Shown piece by piece: positions 1-6,200 of a stretch of 6,698 nt of DNA. The translations under genes were made by a program, and so were the position numbers. Source of the stretch: Bordetella parapertussis (GTDB lineage Bacteria > Pseudomonadota > Gammaproteobacteria > Burkholderiales > Burkholderiaceae_D). The DNA is taken from contig CAMBJI010000114.1 of assembly GCA_945867725.1 (NCBI GenBank), positions 1 through 6,698 on the forward strand, read 5' to 3'. Numbering within the stretch: position 1 is the stretch's first letter; the number at the start of each line of letters is the position of its first letter. Under the pieces are notes generated by a model. It searched no databases, was not told the origin of the DNA, and saw only the letters and a program-made list of their open reading frames with translations.

Positions 1-453
1 AAGAAGAGGGCCAAAGGCCGCTCACTCGGCGTCGCTCTGATGGAAGGCTACGGCACCTACATGGCGCAAGTGGCTGAAGTCTCCATTACCGGCGGTGATG
101 TCAAGGTTCATAAAGTCACGGTCGCTTGCGACTGCGGCCACATGGTTAACCCTGGTATCGTCGAGCAGCAGCTCGAGGGCGGCATTATCTACGGTCTGTC
201 GCACGCGCTGTACAGCGAAAACACCGTCGAAAAAGGCCGTATCGTCCAGAGCAACTTCAACGATTTCCGCGTACTCCGTCAAAACGAGTCGCCGGTCATC
301 GACATCACTTTGGTCAAGAGCAGCGAGAAGCCAGGTGGCACGGGTGAACCGTCCACATCGCTGATCGGCGCTGCTGTCGGTAACGCGATCTTCGCTGCGT
401 CCGGCAAGCGTGTTCGCAGCATGCCTCTGGTCAAAGGTCTGAAGTCGGCCTGA
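1..453 (+). CDS. Molybdopterin-binding hydroxylase subunit, C-terminal part (isoquinoline 1-oxidoreductase beta / xanthine dehydrogenase family), 5'-truncated by the window
   Basis: The reading frame is open from base 1 and ends at TGA 451-453, leaving 150 C-terminal residues. The protein belongs to the large subunit of molybdenum hydroxylases, which hold the Mo-pterin cofactor and hydroxylate N-heterocycles or aldehydes using water as oxygen source. The visible part contains VACDCGHMVNPGIVEQQLEGG (visible residues 41-61), a typical cofactor-binding stretch of the IorB-type family. QSNFNDFRVLR (83-93) follows, and then GGTGEP (112-117), whose Glu116 corresponds to the conserved catalytic glutamate of this superfamily. 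The ATG at 40 is an internal Met, not the start, because family similarity continues upstream of it (GRSLGVALMEGYGTY). The [2Fe-2S] partner subunit is not in view. An XdhC-type maturation factor lies 157 bases downstream, which fits a Mo-hydroxylase locus. The substrate cannot be read from this fragment: 'isoquinoline' is a family name, not a demonstrated specificity. Confidence 0.9.
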   Translation, partial: KKRAKGRSLGVALMEGYGTYMAQVAEVSITGGDVKVHKVTVACDCGHMVNPGIVEQQLEGGIIYGLSHALYSENTVEKGRIVQSNFNDFRVLRQNESPVIDITLVKSSEKPGGTGEPSTSLIGAAVGNAIFAASGKRVRSMPLVKGLKSA

Positions 454-471
454 TGTACTAGTGTTGTAGCG

Positions 472-510
472 AATGCTCCTCGCCTGAAAGGGCGGGGAGC
501 ATTTTTTATT
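472..510 (+). terminator. Rho-independent terminator of the molybdenum hydroxylase gene
   Basis: A 13-bp stem pairs 472-484 (AATGCTCCTCGCC) with 491-503 (GGCGGGGAGCATT), around a 6-base loop TGAAAG. The single non-Watson-Crick pair is T480-G495, a G-U wobble in plus-strand RNA. The 3' arm runs into TTTTTT (502-507) and then ATT, giving the U-tract of an intrinsic terminator. It begins 18 bases after the stop codon at 453. The minus strand shows no matching U-tract, so termination looks unidirectional. Confidence 0.9.
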
Positions 511-511
511 T

Positions 512-576
512 AGGCCCTCTATCAAAATGCCGCCCGCAAGACCTAATAACGGGAGCGGCGTTTTGATAGAGGGTCT
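512..576 (+). repeat. Long inverted repeat / hairpin (22-bp arms, 21-base loop) without a U-tract
   Basis: The arms are 512-533 (AGGCCCTCTATCAAAATGCCGC) and 555-576, and 20 of 22 positions are Watson-Crick paired. The other two (G514-T574, T528-G560) are G-U wobbles in plus-strand RNA. The core 19-bp block is 515-533 against 555-573. The loop is 534-554 and may be extended by a short CCG/CGG pairing (534-536 with 550-552). There is no T-run after either arm, so this is not a classic intrinsic terminator. It sits 2 bases after the terminator U-tract region and 34 bases before the xdhC-like start. It could be an extragenic palindromic repeat, a small non-autonomous element, or an RNA structure that protects or attenuates mRNA. 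The structure is certain; its role is not known. Confidence 0.8.
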
Positions 577-610
577 TGAAGTCTGAACTGATTTACCGAG
601 AACTGTCTCC

Positions 611-1651
611 ATGGATAGCATTGATCTTGAAGTCTTGAAAACCTGTGCGGAATGGATCGCCGCGGGCAAGCAATGTGAACTCGTGACCGTCATCAAGACT
701 TGGGGCTCGAGCCCGCGTCCTGAAGGCGCCACGCTGGCGATTTGCGATGATGGCCATGTCGTCGGCTCGGTGTCCGGTGGTTGCATTGAAGACGACATGA
801 TCGATCGCGTTCGTAAGCACGGCATTACGCGTACCCAGCCCGAGATCGTAACCTATGGCATCTCGGCAGATGAGGCCCATCGTTTTGGTTTGCCTTGTGG
901 TGGCACGATTCAGCTGGCGATTGAGCCGCTGAAAGCCGACAGTCAGATCAAGGATATGGTGGATCGACTCGCGCAGGGCGAGCTGATCGCGCGCCGCGTC
1001 GATCTGCAGAGTGGTGCGGTGACGCTGGGGCCGGCCAAAGCTGGCATGAGCCTCCAAGTATCTGAAACTGCACTAACGACGATTCATGGACCGCGTTGGC
1101 GTTTGCTGATCATCGGCGCAGGCCAGTTGTCACGCTTTCTTGCTCAGATTGCGGTGGGTATGGATTACGCCGTTACGGTCTGCGATCCACGCGAAGAGTA
1201 TCGTGACGGTTGGTCGGTGGACGGTGTGCAGGTGGTCCATGCGATGCCCGATGATCTGGTGGTGGAAATGCGTCTGGACAGCCGCTGTGCCGTGGTCGCG
1301 CTCACGCATGATCCCAAGCTGGATGATCTGGCCCTGATGGAAGCACTGAAGTCTGGGGCGTTTTATGTGGGTGCCATCGGGTCGCGTTCGAATGACACCA
1401 AGCGTCGCGAGCGACTGCTGGATTTTGATCTGACGCCTGCGCAGCTGGAGAAGCTGCACGGTCCTATCGGCATTTATATCGGCAGCAAGACCCCATCGGA
1501 GATTGCCATCTCCATCCTCGCCGAAATGACGGCGGTAAAAAATAGCGTGGCTTTGCCCGAGCTAATGAAGGTGGGTAACGCTAAAGAAGCCGCGCAGCTC
1601 GATGCCAGCCCGGATGCTTGCCTGTTCGATCCAGCGCAGCGCATCGTTTGA
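611..1651 (+). CDS. XdhC/CoxI family protein, molybdenum cofactor maturation factor for Mo hydroxylases
   Basis: This 346-residue protein has the two-domain XdhC layout. XdhC-family proteins bind the molybdenum cofactor, help its sulfuration, and deliver it to xanthine dehydrogenase-type enzymes in the cytoplasm without being enzyme subunits themselves. The N-terminal XdhC/CoxI domain shows GSSPRPEGA (residues 32-40), GSVSGGCIE (52-60, with the conserved Cys58) and GLPCGGTI (93-100, Cys96). The C-terminal Rossmann-like domain begins at LLIIGAGQLS (165-174). It continues through VCDPREEY, LTHDPKLDD (231-239) and GAIGSR (254-259), and ends in GPIGIYIGSKTPSEIAISILAEM (284-306), the family's C-terminal signature. 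The start at ATG 611 has a weak GAGA (598-601) upstream. The likely client is the hydroxylase encoded just upstream, although a terminator separates the two, so xdhC probably has its own transcription start or depends on read-through. I leave the symbol empty because the enzyme served is not necessarily xanthine dehydrogenase. Confidence 0.92.
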   Translation: MDSIDLEVLKTCAEWIAAGKQCELVTVIKTWGSSPRPEGATLAICDDGHVVGSVSGGCIEDDMIDRVRKHGITRTQPEIVTYGISADEAHRFGLPCGGTIQLAIEPLKADSQIKDMVDRLAQGELIARRVDLQSGAVTLGPAKAGMSLQVSETALTTIHGPRWRLLIIGAGQLSRFLAQIAVGMDYAVTVCDPREEYRDGWSVDGVQVVHAMPDDLVVEMRLDSRCAVVALTHDPKLDDLALMEALKSGAFYVGAIGSRSNDTKRRERLLDFDLTPAQLEKLHGPIGIYIGSKTPSEIAISILAEMTAVKNSVALPELMKVGNAKEAAQLDASPDACLFDPAQRIV

Positions 1652-1679
1652 GGGCCGATCAATGAATGTGGTACCGAGT

Positions 1680-1689
1680 GCCTTAAGGC
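1680..1689. repeat. 10-bp perfect palindrome overlapping the ribosome-binding region of the DUF1289 gene
   Basis: GCCTTAAGGC at 1680-1689 is its own reverse complement. It contains the only purine-rich Shine-Dalgarno-like stretch (AAGG, 1685-1688) in front of the ATG at 1693, with a spacing of just 4 bases. An in-frame TAA at 1684-1686 rules out any upstream start in this frame. Whether the palindrome is functional is unknown; a perfect 10-mer palindrome can occur by chance. Confidence 0.4.
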
Positions 1690-1692
1690 AAT

Positions 1693-1881
1693 ATGCAACC
1701 TGTCTCTGAACGTCCTGATACACCCTGTGTGGCGGTCTGTTCCACCACCTTTGATGACATTTGCCGGGGTTGCGGTCGCACGGTGGCTGAAGTGGCCGAG
1801 TGGGTATTCATGAGCTCCGATCAAAAAGATGTTGTATGGCATCGCATCACGGCCCAGGGTTACCCGCGCCGAAACACCTGA
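1693..1881 (+). CDS. DUF1289 family small cysteine-rich protein
   Basis: This 62-residue protein matches the DUF1289 family, a widespread group of short proteobacterial proteins with no established biochemical role. Four cysteines form C12-x3-C16-x7-C24-x2-C27 (in PCVAVCSTTFDDICRGCGRT), a spacing suited to binding a metal or an Fe-S cluster; that binding is an inference. The second half, with EVAEWVFMSSDQKDVVWHRI (residues 33-52), carries the conserved Trp residues typical of the family. The start must be ATG 1693, because an in-frame stop at 1684-1686 lies directly upstream. The gene follows xdhC by 41 bases on the same strand and is probably co-transcribed with it. There is no signal peptide, so the protein should be cytoplasmic. 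No clear terminator follows before the pst operon. Confidence 0.85.
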   Translation: MQPVSERPDTPCVAVCSTTFDDICRGCGRTVAEVAEWVFMSSDQKDVVWHRITAQGYPRRNT

Positions 1882-1938
1882 TAAGGTGGCTAATGCGCTG
1901 GGCATTCTGCTGAGTAAGACAGACACACCCCTAAAATC

Positions 1939-1953
1939 TTTCAATTCTTGAAA
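1939..1953. repeat. 6-3-6 dyad symmetry (TTTCAA-TTC-TTGAAA) upstream of pstC
   Basis: TTTCAA (1939-1944) and TTGAAA (1948-1953) are perfect inverted copies separated by 3 bases. The arms are AT-rich and lie in the 183-base gap before pstC, 26 bases upstream of a second dyad with the same geometry. It could be a regulator half-site pair or chance; no known operator is recognised. Confidence 0.3.
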
Positions 1954-1979
1954 TAAATCGGCTGAGCTGCAGCGTGGTC

Positions 1980-1997
1980 TTGTAACATACAAGTCAT
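1980..1997 (+). promoter_or_regulatory. Candidate Pho box (PhoB binding site) of the pst-pho operon
   Basis: The 18 bases TTGTAACATACAAGTCAT match the enterobacterial Pho box consensus CTGTCATAWAWCTGTCAY at 12 positions, in the expected 7-4-7 arrangement: TTGTAAC, spacer, AAGTCAT. The second half keeps GTCAT. The site lies 68 to 85 bases upstream of the chosen pstC ATG, in the only sizeable gap before the operon, where PhoB autoregulation of pst-phoBR would be expected. A perfect dyad CTTGTA-ACA-TACAAG (1979-1993) overlaps it and may be the real feature instead. The call is supported by position and partial match, not by a perfect motif. Confidence 0.5.
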
Positions 1998-2007
1998 ATT
2001 CGCCCGT

Positions 2008-2013
2008 TACAGT
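2008..2013 (+). promoter_or_regulatory. Possible -10 element of the Pho-dependent promoter
   Basis: TACAGT matches TATAAT at 4 of 6 positions and begins 10 bases after the end of the candidate Pho box. That is about the spacing used when PhoB replaces the -35 contact. It would put transcription starts near 2020, excluding the GTG at 2020 as the pstC start in favour of ATG 2065. The match is weak and the call depends on the Pho box. Confidence 0.25.
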
Positions 2014-2064
2014 TGGCGGGTGAATACAAATCGTCCATCCACGTACCCCGAGGCCCTGACGCCC

Positions 2065-3069
2065 ATGAGTGCTCAACAGCCCCAGGCGAGCGATTTCGTT
2101 TCGCCTGCCGTTCACGCCAAAGGCACGCCCAGCGCGACATCTTCTGCCAAGTGGCAGGATTTTATCTTCCATAAAATCACATTCAGCTTTGCACTGCTGG
2201 TGCTACTAGTTCTGGTCGGGATCATGATCTCGCTGGTGATCGGTGCCTGGCCTGCATTTGAAAAATTTGGCCCGGGTTTTGTTACCCGTATCGAATGGGA
2301 CCCGGTCAATAGTGAATATGGTGCAATGATCGCGATTGCCGGCACACTGATCACATCTTTTCTTGCGCTGTTGTTGGCTTTTCCGGTCAGTTTTGGCATC
2401 GCCTTGTTTCTCACTGAGATTTGCCCGGCCTGGTTGAAGCGCCCGTTGGGTACCTCCGTTGAGTTGTTGGCTGGTGTGCCGAGCATTATTTACGGTATGT
2501 GGGGCTTGTTCGTTTTCGCGCCCTTCTTCGCCGATCATGTCCAGCCTTTGCTGCAGGCAACACTGGGTCAAATACCTGTGATTGGCGAATTGTTTCAAGG
2601 GCCGATGATGGGTATCGGCATGCTGACAGCCGGGATCATACTGGCGATCATGATCATCCCTTTCATCGCCTCGGTTATGCGCGATGTGTTTGAGACCTGC
2701 CCAGCGGTATTGAAGGAATCTGCCTATGCGCTGGGTTGCACACGCTGGGAAGTCGTCCGCAAAATCGTACTGCCTTACACACGGGTTGGTGTCGTGGGTG
2801 GTGTCATGCTGGGGCTGGGTCGTGCTCTGGGTGAAACCATGGCGATTACCTTCGTGATTGGCAATGCGCACAAACTTTCGTGGTCCCTGTTTTCAGCGGG
2901 TAACAGCATTGCTTCTACGCTAGCCAATGAGTTTGCTGAAGCCGAGGCAGGATTGCATGTCTCATCACTGTTTGCGCTCGGACTGATTTTGTTTGTCATC
3001 ACTTTCATCGTGCTCGCAGCTGCGAAGCTGATGTTGCTAAAGATGGGTAAAGCGGAGGGTGGCAAATGA
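2065..3069 (+). CDS. pstC: Phosphate ABC transporter permease PstC
   Basis: PstC is one of the two inner-membrane channel subunits of the PstSCAB high-affinity phosphate importer. From ATG 2065 the protein has 334 residues. A polar N-terminal tail of about 34 residues is followed by hydrophobic segments near 41-61, 87-105, 107-117, 137-153, 183-205 and 302-323. The cytoplasmic permease loop that docks the ATPase is [21 protein letters not shown] (217-237), followed by [11 protein letters not shown] (250-260), both characteristic of Pst[38 protein letters not shown] (117-153) closely resembles E. coli PstC. The frame also opens at GTG 2020 (349 residues), but the ATG at 2065 has GAGG at 2050-2053 and better fits the usual family length. 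The stop overlaps pstA by 4 bases (ATGA), implying translational coupling. No pstS precedes it, so the binding protein must be encoded elsewhere. A candidate Pho box lies upstream. Confidence 0.96.
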   Translation: MSAQQPQASDFVSPAVHAKGTPSATSSAKWQDFIFHKITFSFALLVLLVLVGIMISLVIGAWPAFEKFGPGFVTRIEWDPVNSEYGAMIAIAGTLITSFLALLLAFPVSFGIALFLTEICPAWLKRPLGTSVELLAGVPSIIYGMWGLFVFAPFFADHVQPLLQATLGQIPVIGELFQGPMMGIGMLTAGIILAIMIIPFIASVMRDVFETCPAVLKESAYALGCTRWEVVRKIVLPYTRVGVVGGVMLGLGRALGETMAITFVIGNAHKLSWSLFSAGNSIASTLANEFAEAEAGLHVSSLFALGLILFVITFIVLAAAKLMLLKMGKAEGGK

Positions 3070-3941
3070 ATCCAGCTCTAGTGCTTAAGTCTGACAATCC
3101 TATTTATCGTGCTCGCTTGCTCAGACACAGGATAGGCATCACTTTATCGGTAGCAGCGATGGTGACGGGCCTGATGTTCCTTATTTGGATATTGGCGGTG
3201 CTTGTCATCAATGGCTTCGGTGCTCTTGATTTGGATTTTTTTACGAAAACAACGCCAGCCCCCGGTAGCGCGGGTGGTGGTTTGCTTAATCCTATTGTTG
3301 GCAGTCTGATGATGGTTGGAACAGCTACGCTGATCAGCACTCCGATCGGGATTTTCGCCGGTATCTACCTCGCTGAATACGGCGAGGAAAGCCGTTTTGC
3401 ACAAACCACCCGTTTTGTCACCGATGTCATGTTGTCTGCACCTTCGATCGTAATCGGTTTGTTTATCTATGCGATTTACGTGGCCAATGTGCTCCACTTC
3501 TCCGGTTGGGCGGGTAGCTTTGCGATTGCGCTGATCGCCATCCCAGTGGTGGTGCGTACCACCGATAACATGCTTATTTTGGTGCCCAACAGCTTGCGCG
3601 AGGCAGCTTTTGCGCTAGGAGCGCCGCGTTGGAAAGTTGCCACTATGGTGCGCCTGCGCGCTGTCAAGGCAGGCGTTTTGACCGGCGTACTACTTGCGGT
3701 GGCCCGCATCTCCGGCGAGACAGCGCCTCTCCTGTTCACCGCGCTGAACAATCAGTTTTTCAGTGCTGACATGAATTCGCCGTTGGCCAATCTGCCGGTA
3801 GTGATTTTCCAGTTTGCGATGAGTCCCTACGACAACTGGCGCGAGCTGGCCTGGGGTGGTGCGCTGCTGATTACGTTTAGCGTATTGGGCCTTAACATTT
3901 TGTCGCGTCTGATTGCAGCGGCTGGACAGAAAAAGGGATAG
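3066..3941 (+). CDS. pstA: Phosphate ABC transporter permease PstA
   Basis: PstA pairs with PstC to form the transmembrane phosphate channel. The 291-residue protein has a first membrane segment near residues 25-50 and others around 75-103, 120-140, 150-165, 203-215 and 262-283. The ATPase-docking loop is [23 protein letters not shown] (177-199). It is followed by [30 protein letters not shown] (207-236) and [25 protein letters not shown], both strongly PstA-like. The docking loop lacks the LP pair common in other importers, but E. coli PstA also lacks it, so this is normal for the family. The start ATG 3066 overlaps the pstC stop and has a good ribosome site, GGAGG at 3054-3058, 7 bases upstream. 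pstB follows after 9 bases. Confidence 0.97.
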   Translation: MNPALVLKSDNPIYRARLLRHRIGITLSVAAMVTGLMFLIWILAVLVINGFGALDLDFFTKTTPAPGSAGGGLLNPIVGSLMMVGTATLISTPIGIFAGIYLAEYGEESRFAQTTRFVTDVMLSAPSIVIGLFIYAIYVANVLHFSGWAGSFAIALIAIPVVVRTTDNMLILVPNSLREAAFALGAPRWKVATMVRLRAVKAGVLTGVLLAVARISGETAPLLFTALNNQFFSADMNSPLANLPVVIFQFAMSPYDNWRELAWGGALLITFSVLGLNILSRLIAAAGQKKG

Positions 3942-3950
3942 GAGCACGAA

Positions 3951-4751
3951 ATGAATTTCGCGATACCCACGCAAGAGAAGTCGACCACGACTTCGTTCAC
4001 CACAACCTTGCAGGTTCAAGACCTGAACTTTTTTTACGGGCAGTTTCAGGGGCTCAAAGATATTAATCTGGATATCTACGAGAAAAAAGTCACTGCCTTC
4101 ATTGGTCCTTCCGGCTGCGGCAAGTCGACGCTGCTGCGCACGCTGAATCGCATGTATGACCTGTATCCAGGCCAGCGCGCCGAGGGCGTCATCATGTACA
4201 GCGGACGCAATATTCTGGACGCCGATGTGGATGTGAACGTATTGCGCGCGAAGATAGGCATGGTGTTTCAAAAGCCAACGCCGTTTCCAATGTCGATCTA
4301 TGAAAACATCGCCTTTGGCGTTCGTCTGTATGAAAACCTGACCCGCGGCGAGATGGATGAGCGGGTGGAATGGGCGCTCAACAAGGCAGCGCTTTGGACA
4401 GAAGTTAAAGACAAGCTTCACAAGAGTGGCTTGTCTCTGTCGGGTGGTCAGCAGCAGCGTTTGTGCATCGCTCGTGCCGTGGCCGTGAAGCCAGATGTAC
4501 TCTTGCTGGACGAGCCCACATCGGCACTGGATCCGATATCAACGGTGAAGATCGAAGAGCTTATTAGCGAGCTTAAGGAAGACTACACGATCACTATCGT
4601 GACGCACAATATGCAGCAAGCCGCGCGCTGTTCTGACTACACTGCGTATATGTATTTGGGAGAACTGGTAGAGTTCGGTGAGACCGACAAGATTTTCCTG
4701 AATCCCAGTAAAAAAGAAACGCAGGATTACATCACCGGCCGTTTCGGTTGA
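3951..4751 (+). CDS. pstB: Phosphate ABC transporter ATP-binding protein PstB
   Basis: PstB is the cytoplasmic ATPase that dimerises on PstC/PstA and powers phosphate import; it also takes part in phosphate signalling with PhoU. The 266-residue protein has a complete nucleotide-binding domain. It contains Walker [10 protein letters not shown] (residues 52-60), Q-loop Gln107 in [19 protein letters not shown], and signature LSGGQQQR (163-170). Walker [14 protein letters not shown] (183-195) carries catalytic Glu188, and the H-loop has His219 in [35 protein letters not shown] (65-89) and [30 protein letters not shown] at the C-terminus are PstB hallmarks that separate it from other ABC ATPases. 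The start ATG 3951 has GGAG at 3941-3944, 6 bases upstream. phoU follows after 16 bases. Confidence 0.98.
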   Translation: MNFAIPTQEKSTTTSFTTTLQVQDLNFFYGQFQGLKDINLDIYEKKVTAFIGPSGCGKSTLLRTLNRMYDLYPGQRAEGVIMYSGRNILDADVDVNVLRAKIGMVFQKPTPFPMSIYENIAFGVRLYENLTRGEMDERVEWALNKAALWTEVKDKLHKSGLSLSGGQQQRLCIARAVAVKPDVLLLDEPTSALDPISTVKIEELISELKEDYTITIVTHNMQQAARCSDYTAYMYLGELVEFGETDKIFLNPSKKETQDYITGRFG

Positions 4752-4767
4752 TGTCACGGAGACCACC

Positions 4768-5469
4768 ATGCCAAATGAACACTATTCCAGGCAATACGAG
4801 CTTGACCTTGAGGCAATCCGCTCGCGGGTCTTGCAGATGGGTGGCCTCGTAGAAAAGCAATTTCATGATGCGATGCTTTGTTTTCGGACCGTCGATGTCA
4901 AGGAGGCCGAGCGCATCATCGCGGCCGATGAGGAAGTCAATAAGCTTGAAGTGCAGCTGGATGACGCCTGCAGCCACCTGATCGTCAAACGTCAACCGGC
5001 GGCTAATGACTTACGTACTGTGATGGCTACGATCAAGATCATCACGGATCTCGAGCGTGTCGGTGATGAGGCGACCAAGATCGCGCGGGCTGCGCGTGCA
5101 TTGCATGAGCGTGGTGCGGTACCGATCGCCCATGAAGAGACAGTGCGCGTCATGGCTTCTTCAGCGGGTCGTCAATTGAATGGTGCATTGGACGCCTTCG
5201 CTCGTCTGGATGAAAAGCAGGCGACACGCTTGATTCTGGGTGATGATGAAATCGATCTCGAATATCGCGCTGTGATGCGTAATGCGGTTACCTTCATGAT
5301 GGAAGATGCACGTACCATCTCTGCTTCACTCGATACGCTGTGGGTCGCCAAGGCCATTGAGCGTATTGGTGATCATGCCAAAAATATTGCCGAGTACGTG
5401 ATCTACATCGTGGAAGGCAAGGATATTCGCCACACCGATTATGCGGCTTCGCAGCAAGCTGCGCTCTAG
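4768..5469 (+). CDS. phoU: Phosphate signalling complex protein PhoU
   Basis: PhoU is a peripheral cytoplasmic protein that represses PhoR kinase output when phosphate is plentiful, acting between the Pst transporter and PhoR. The 233-residue protein contains two tandem three-helix PhoU repeats, roughly 15-110 and 120-215. Each repeat carries the metal-binding-type E-x3-D motif in its last helix: ERVGD (96-100) in ITDLERVGDEATKIA, and ERIGD (198-202) in AIERIGDHAKNIAEYVIYIVEGKD. The length is normal for the family and there are no membrane segments. The start ATG 4768 has GGAGA at 4758-4762, 5 bases upstream. Its place between pstB and phoB is a common arrangement in betaproteobacteria and places all phosphate-sensing parts on one transcript. 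Confidence 0.97.
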   Translation: MPNEHYSRQYELDLEAIRSRVLQMGGLVEKQFHDAMLCFRTVDVKEAERIIAADEEVNKLEVQLDDACSHLIVKRQPAANDLRTVMATIKIITDLERVGDEATKIARAARALHERGAVPIAHEETVRVMASSAGRQLNGALDAFARLDEKQATRLILGDDEIDLEYRAVMRNAVTFMMEDARTISASLDTLWVAKAIERIGDHAKNIAEYVIYIVEGKDIRHTDYAASQQAAL

Positions 5470-5498
5470 TCTGTCGCGCATGGCAAGTTACTGAGGTT

Positions 5499-6188
5499 AT
5501 GGCCATCACCGAACCCACGATACTGATCGTTGAAGACGAGCTTGCTATTGTCGAGTTGGTCTCCTTTGCTTTGAAGGGGGCTGGTTGGGCAGTAGATGCG
5601 GTGCACAACACGGCAGATGCTTGGGCTTATCTTCAGAATAAACGGCCTCAGCTAATACTCCTTGACTGGATGTTGCCGGATCAGTCCGGGCTGAAATTAT
5701 TGTCCCGTATCCGAGGTGATCGTAATTTCAACACCCTGCCCGTGATTATGCTGACCGCAAAAAGCATGGAAGAGGACAAGGTCGCTGGGCTCGATCAGGG
5801 CGCCGATGATTACATCACCAAACCTTTTTCTCCGCGCGAACTCACTGCGCGTATCAAAGCCCTCATACGTCGCAAAATGCCGGAGCATGCAGAGCTGGCG
5901 ATGAAGGCAGGGCCGCTGACGGTTGATCCGGTCAGTTGTCGGGTCAGCATTGACGAAGAGCCTGTTGAAATTGGCCACGCTGAATTCAAGCTGCTCAGGT
6001 TTCTGATCGCGCATCCCGAGCGTGTGTTCACGCGTGGCCAGCTGTTGGACAAAGTCTGGGGCGACCATGCTGTTCTGGAAGAAAGAACCGTGGATGTCCA
6101 TATTCTGCGCTTGCGCAAGGCCCTCGGTCGGGCCGATTTCCTCATCAAGACCGTTCGTAGTGTAGGCTACATGCTTTCCGAAAGATAA
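5499..6188 (+). CDS. phoB: Phosphate regulon response regulator PhoB
   Basis: PhoB is an OmpR-type response regulator that, when phosphorylated by PhoR, binds Pho boxes and activates phosphate-starvation genes, probably including this operon. The 229-residue protein has a receiver domain (about 7-123) with acidic pocket Glu12-Asp13, phospho-acceptor Asp56 in LILLDWMLPD, Thr86 in MLTAK and Lys108 in TKPF. The C-terminal winged-helix domain (about 138-227) has ERVFTRGQLLDKVWG and a recognition helix ERTVDVHILRLRKAL (195-209), typical of PhoB. The start ATG 5499 is preceded by GAGG at 5493-5496, only 2 bases from the codon, closer than usual. The receiver domain begins within seven residues, so a later start is unlikely. 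The gap from phoU is 29 bases, with no terminator. Confidence 0.97.
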   Translation: MAITEPTILIVEDELAIVELVSFALKGAGWAVDAVHNTADAWAYLQNKRPQLILLDWMLPDQSGLKLLSRIRGDRNFNTLPVIMLTAKSMEEDKVAGLDQGADDYITKPFSPRELTARIKALIRRKMPEHAELAMKAGPLTVDPVSCRVSIDEEPVEIGHAEFKLLRFLIAHPERVFTRGQLLDKVWGDHAVLEERTVDVHILRLRKALGRADFLIKTVRSVGYMLSER

Positions 6189-6200
6189 TTCCACTTTTGC

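Noticed and set aside
22..825. 267-residue open frame on the minus strand
   Set aside because: It lies antisense to the molybdenum hydroxylase gene and the start of xdhC, both with clear family motifs, and it crosses the terminator. Its translation is low-complexity and unlike any family I know; it is a shadow of GC-rich codon use.
1892..1906. AATGC...GCATT mini-hairpin after the DUF1289 gene as a terminator
   Set aside because: The stem is only 5 bp, with no T-run; too weak to support.
2206..2871. 221-residue minus-strand open frame inside pstC
   Set aside because: It is antisense to a well-conserved permease. The His/Gln/Arg-rich translation is typical of the reverse complement of a membrane-protein gene.
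3597..3671. PstA docking loop lacking the LP pair of the importer permease motif, considered as a possible defect
   Set aside because: E. coli PstA also has a non-proline residue there (ITLKA), so this is a normal feature of the PstA family.
3690..4421. 243-residue minus-strand open frame across pstA and pstB
   Set aside because: It overlaps the conserved Walker A and Q-loop coding regions of pstB on the opposite strand; no recognisable domain or ribosome site.
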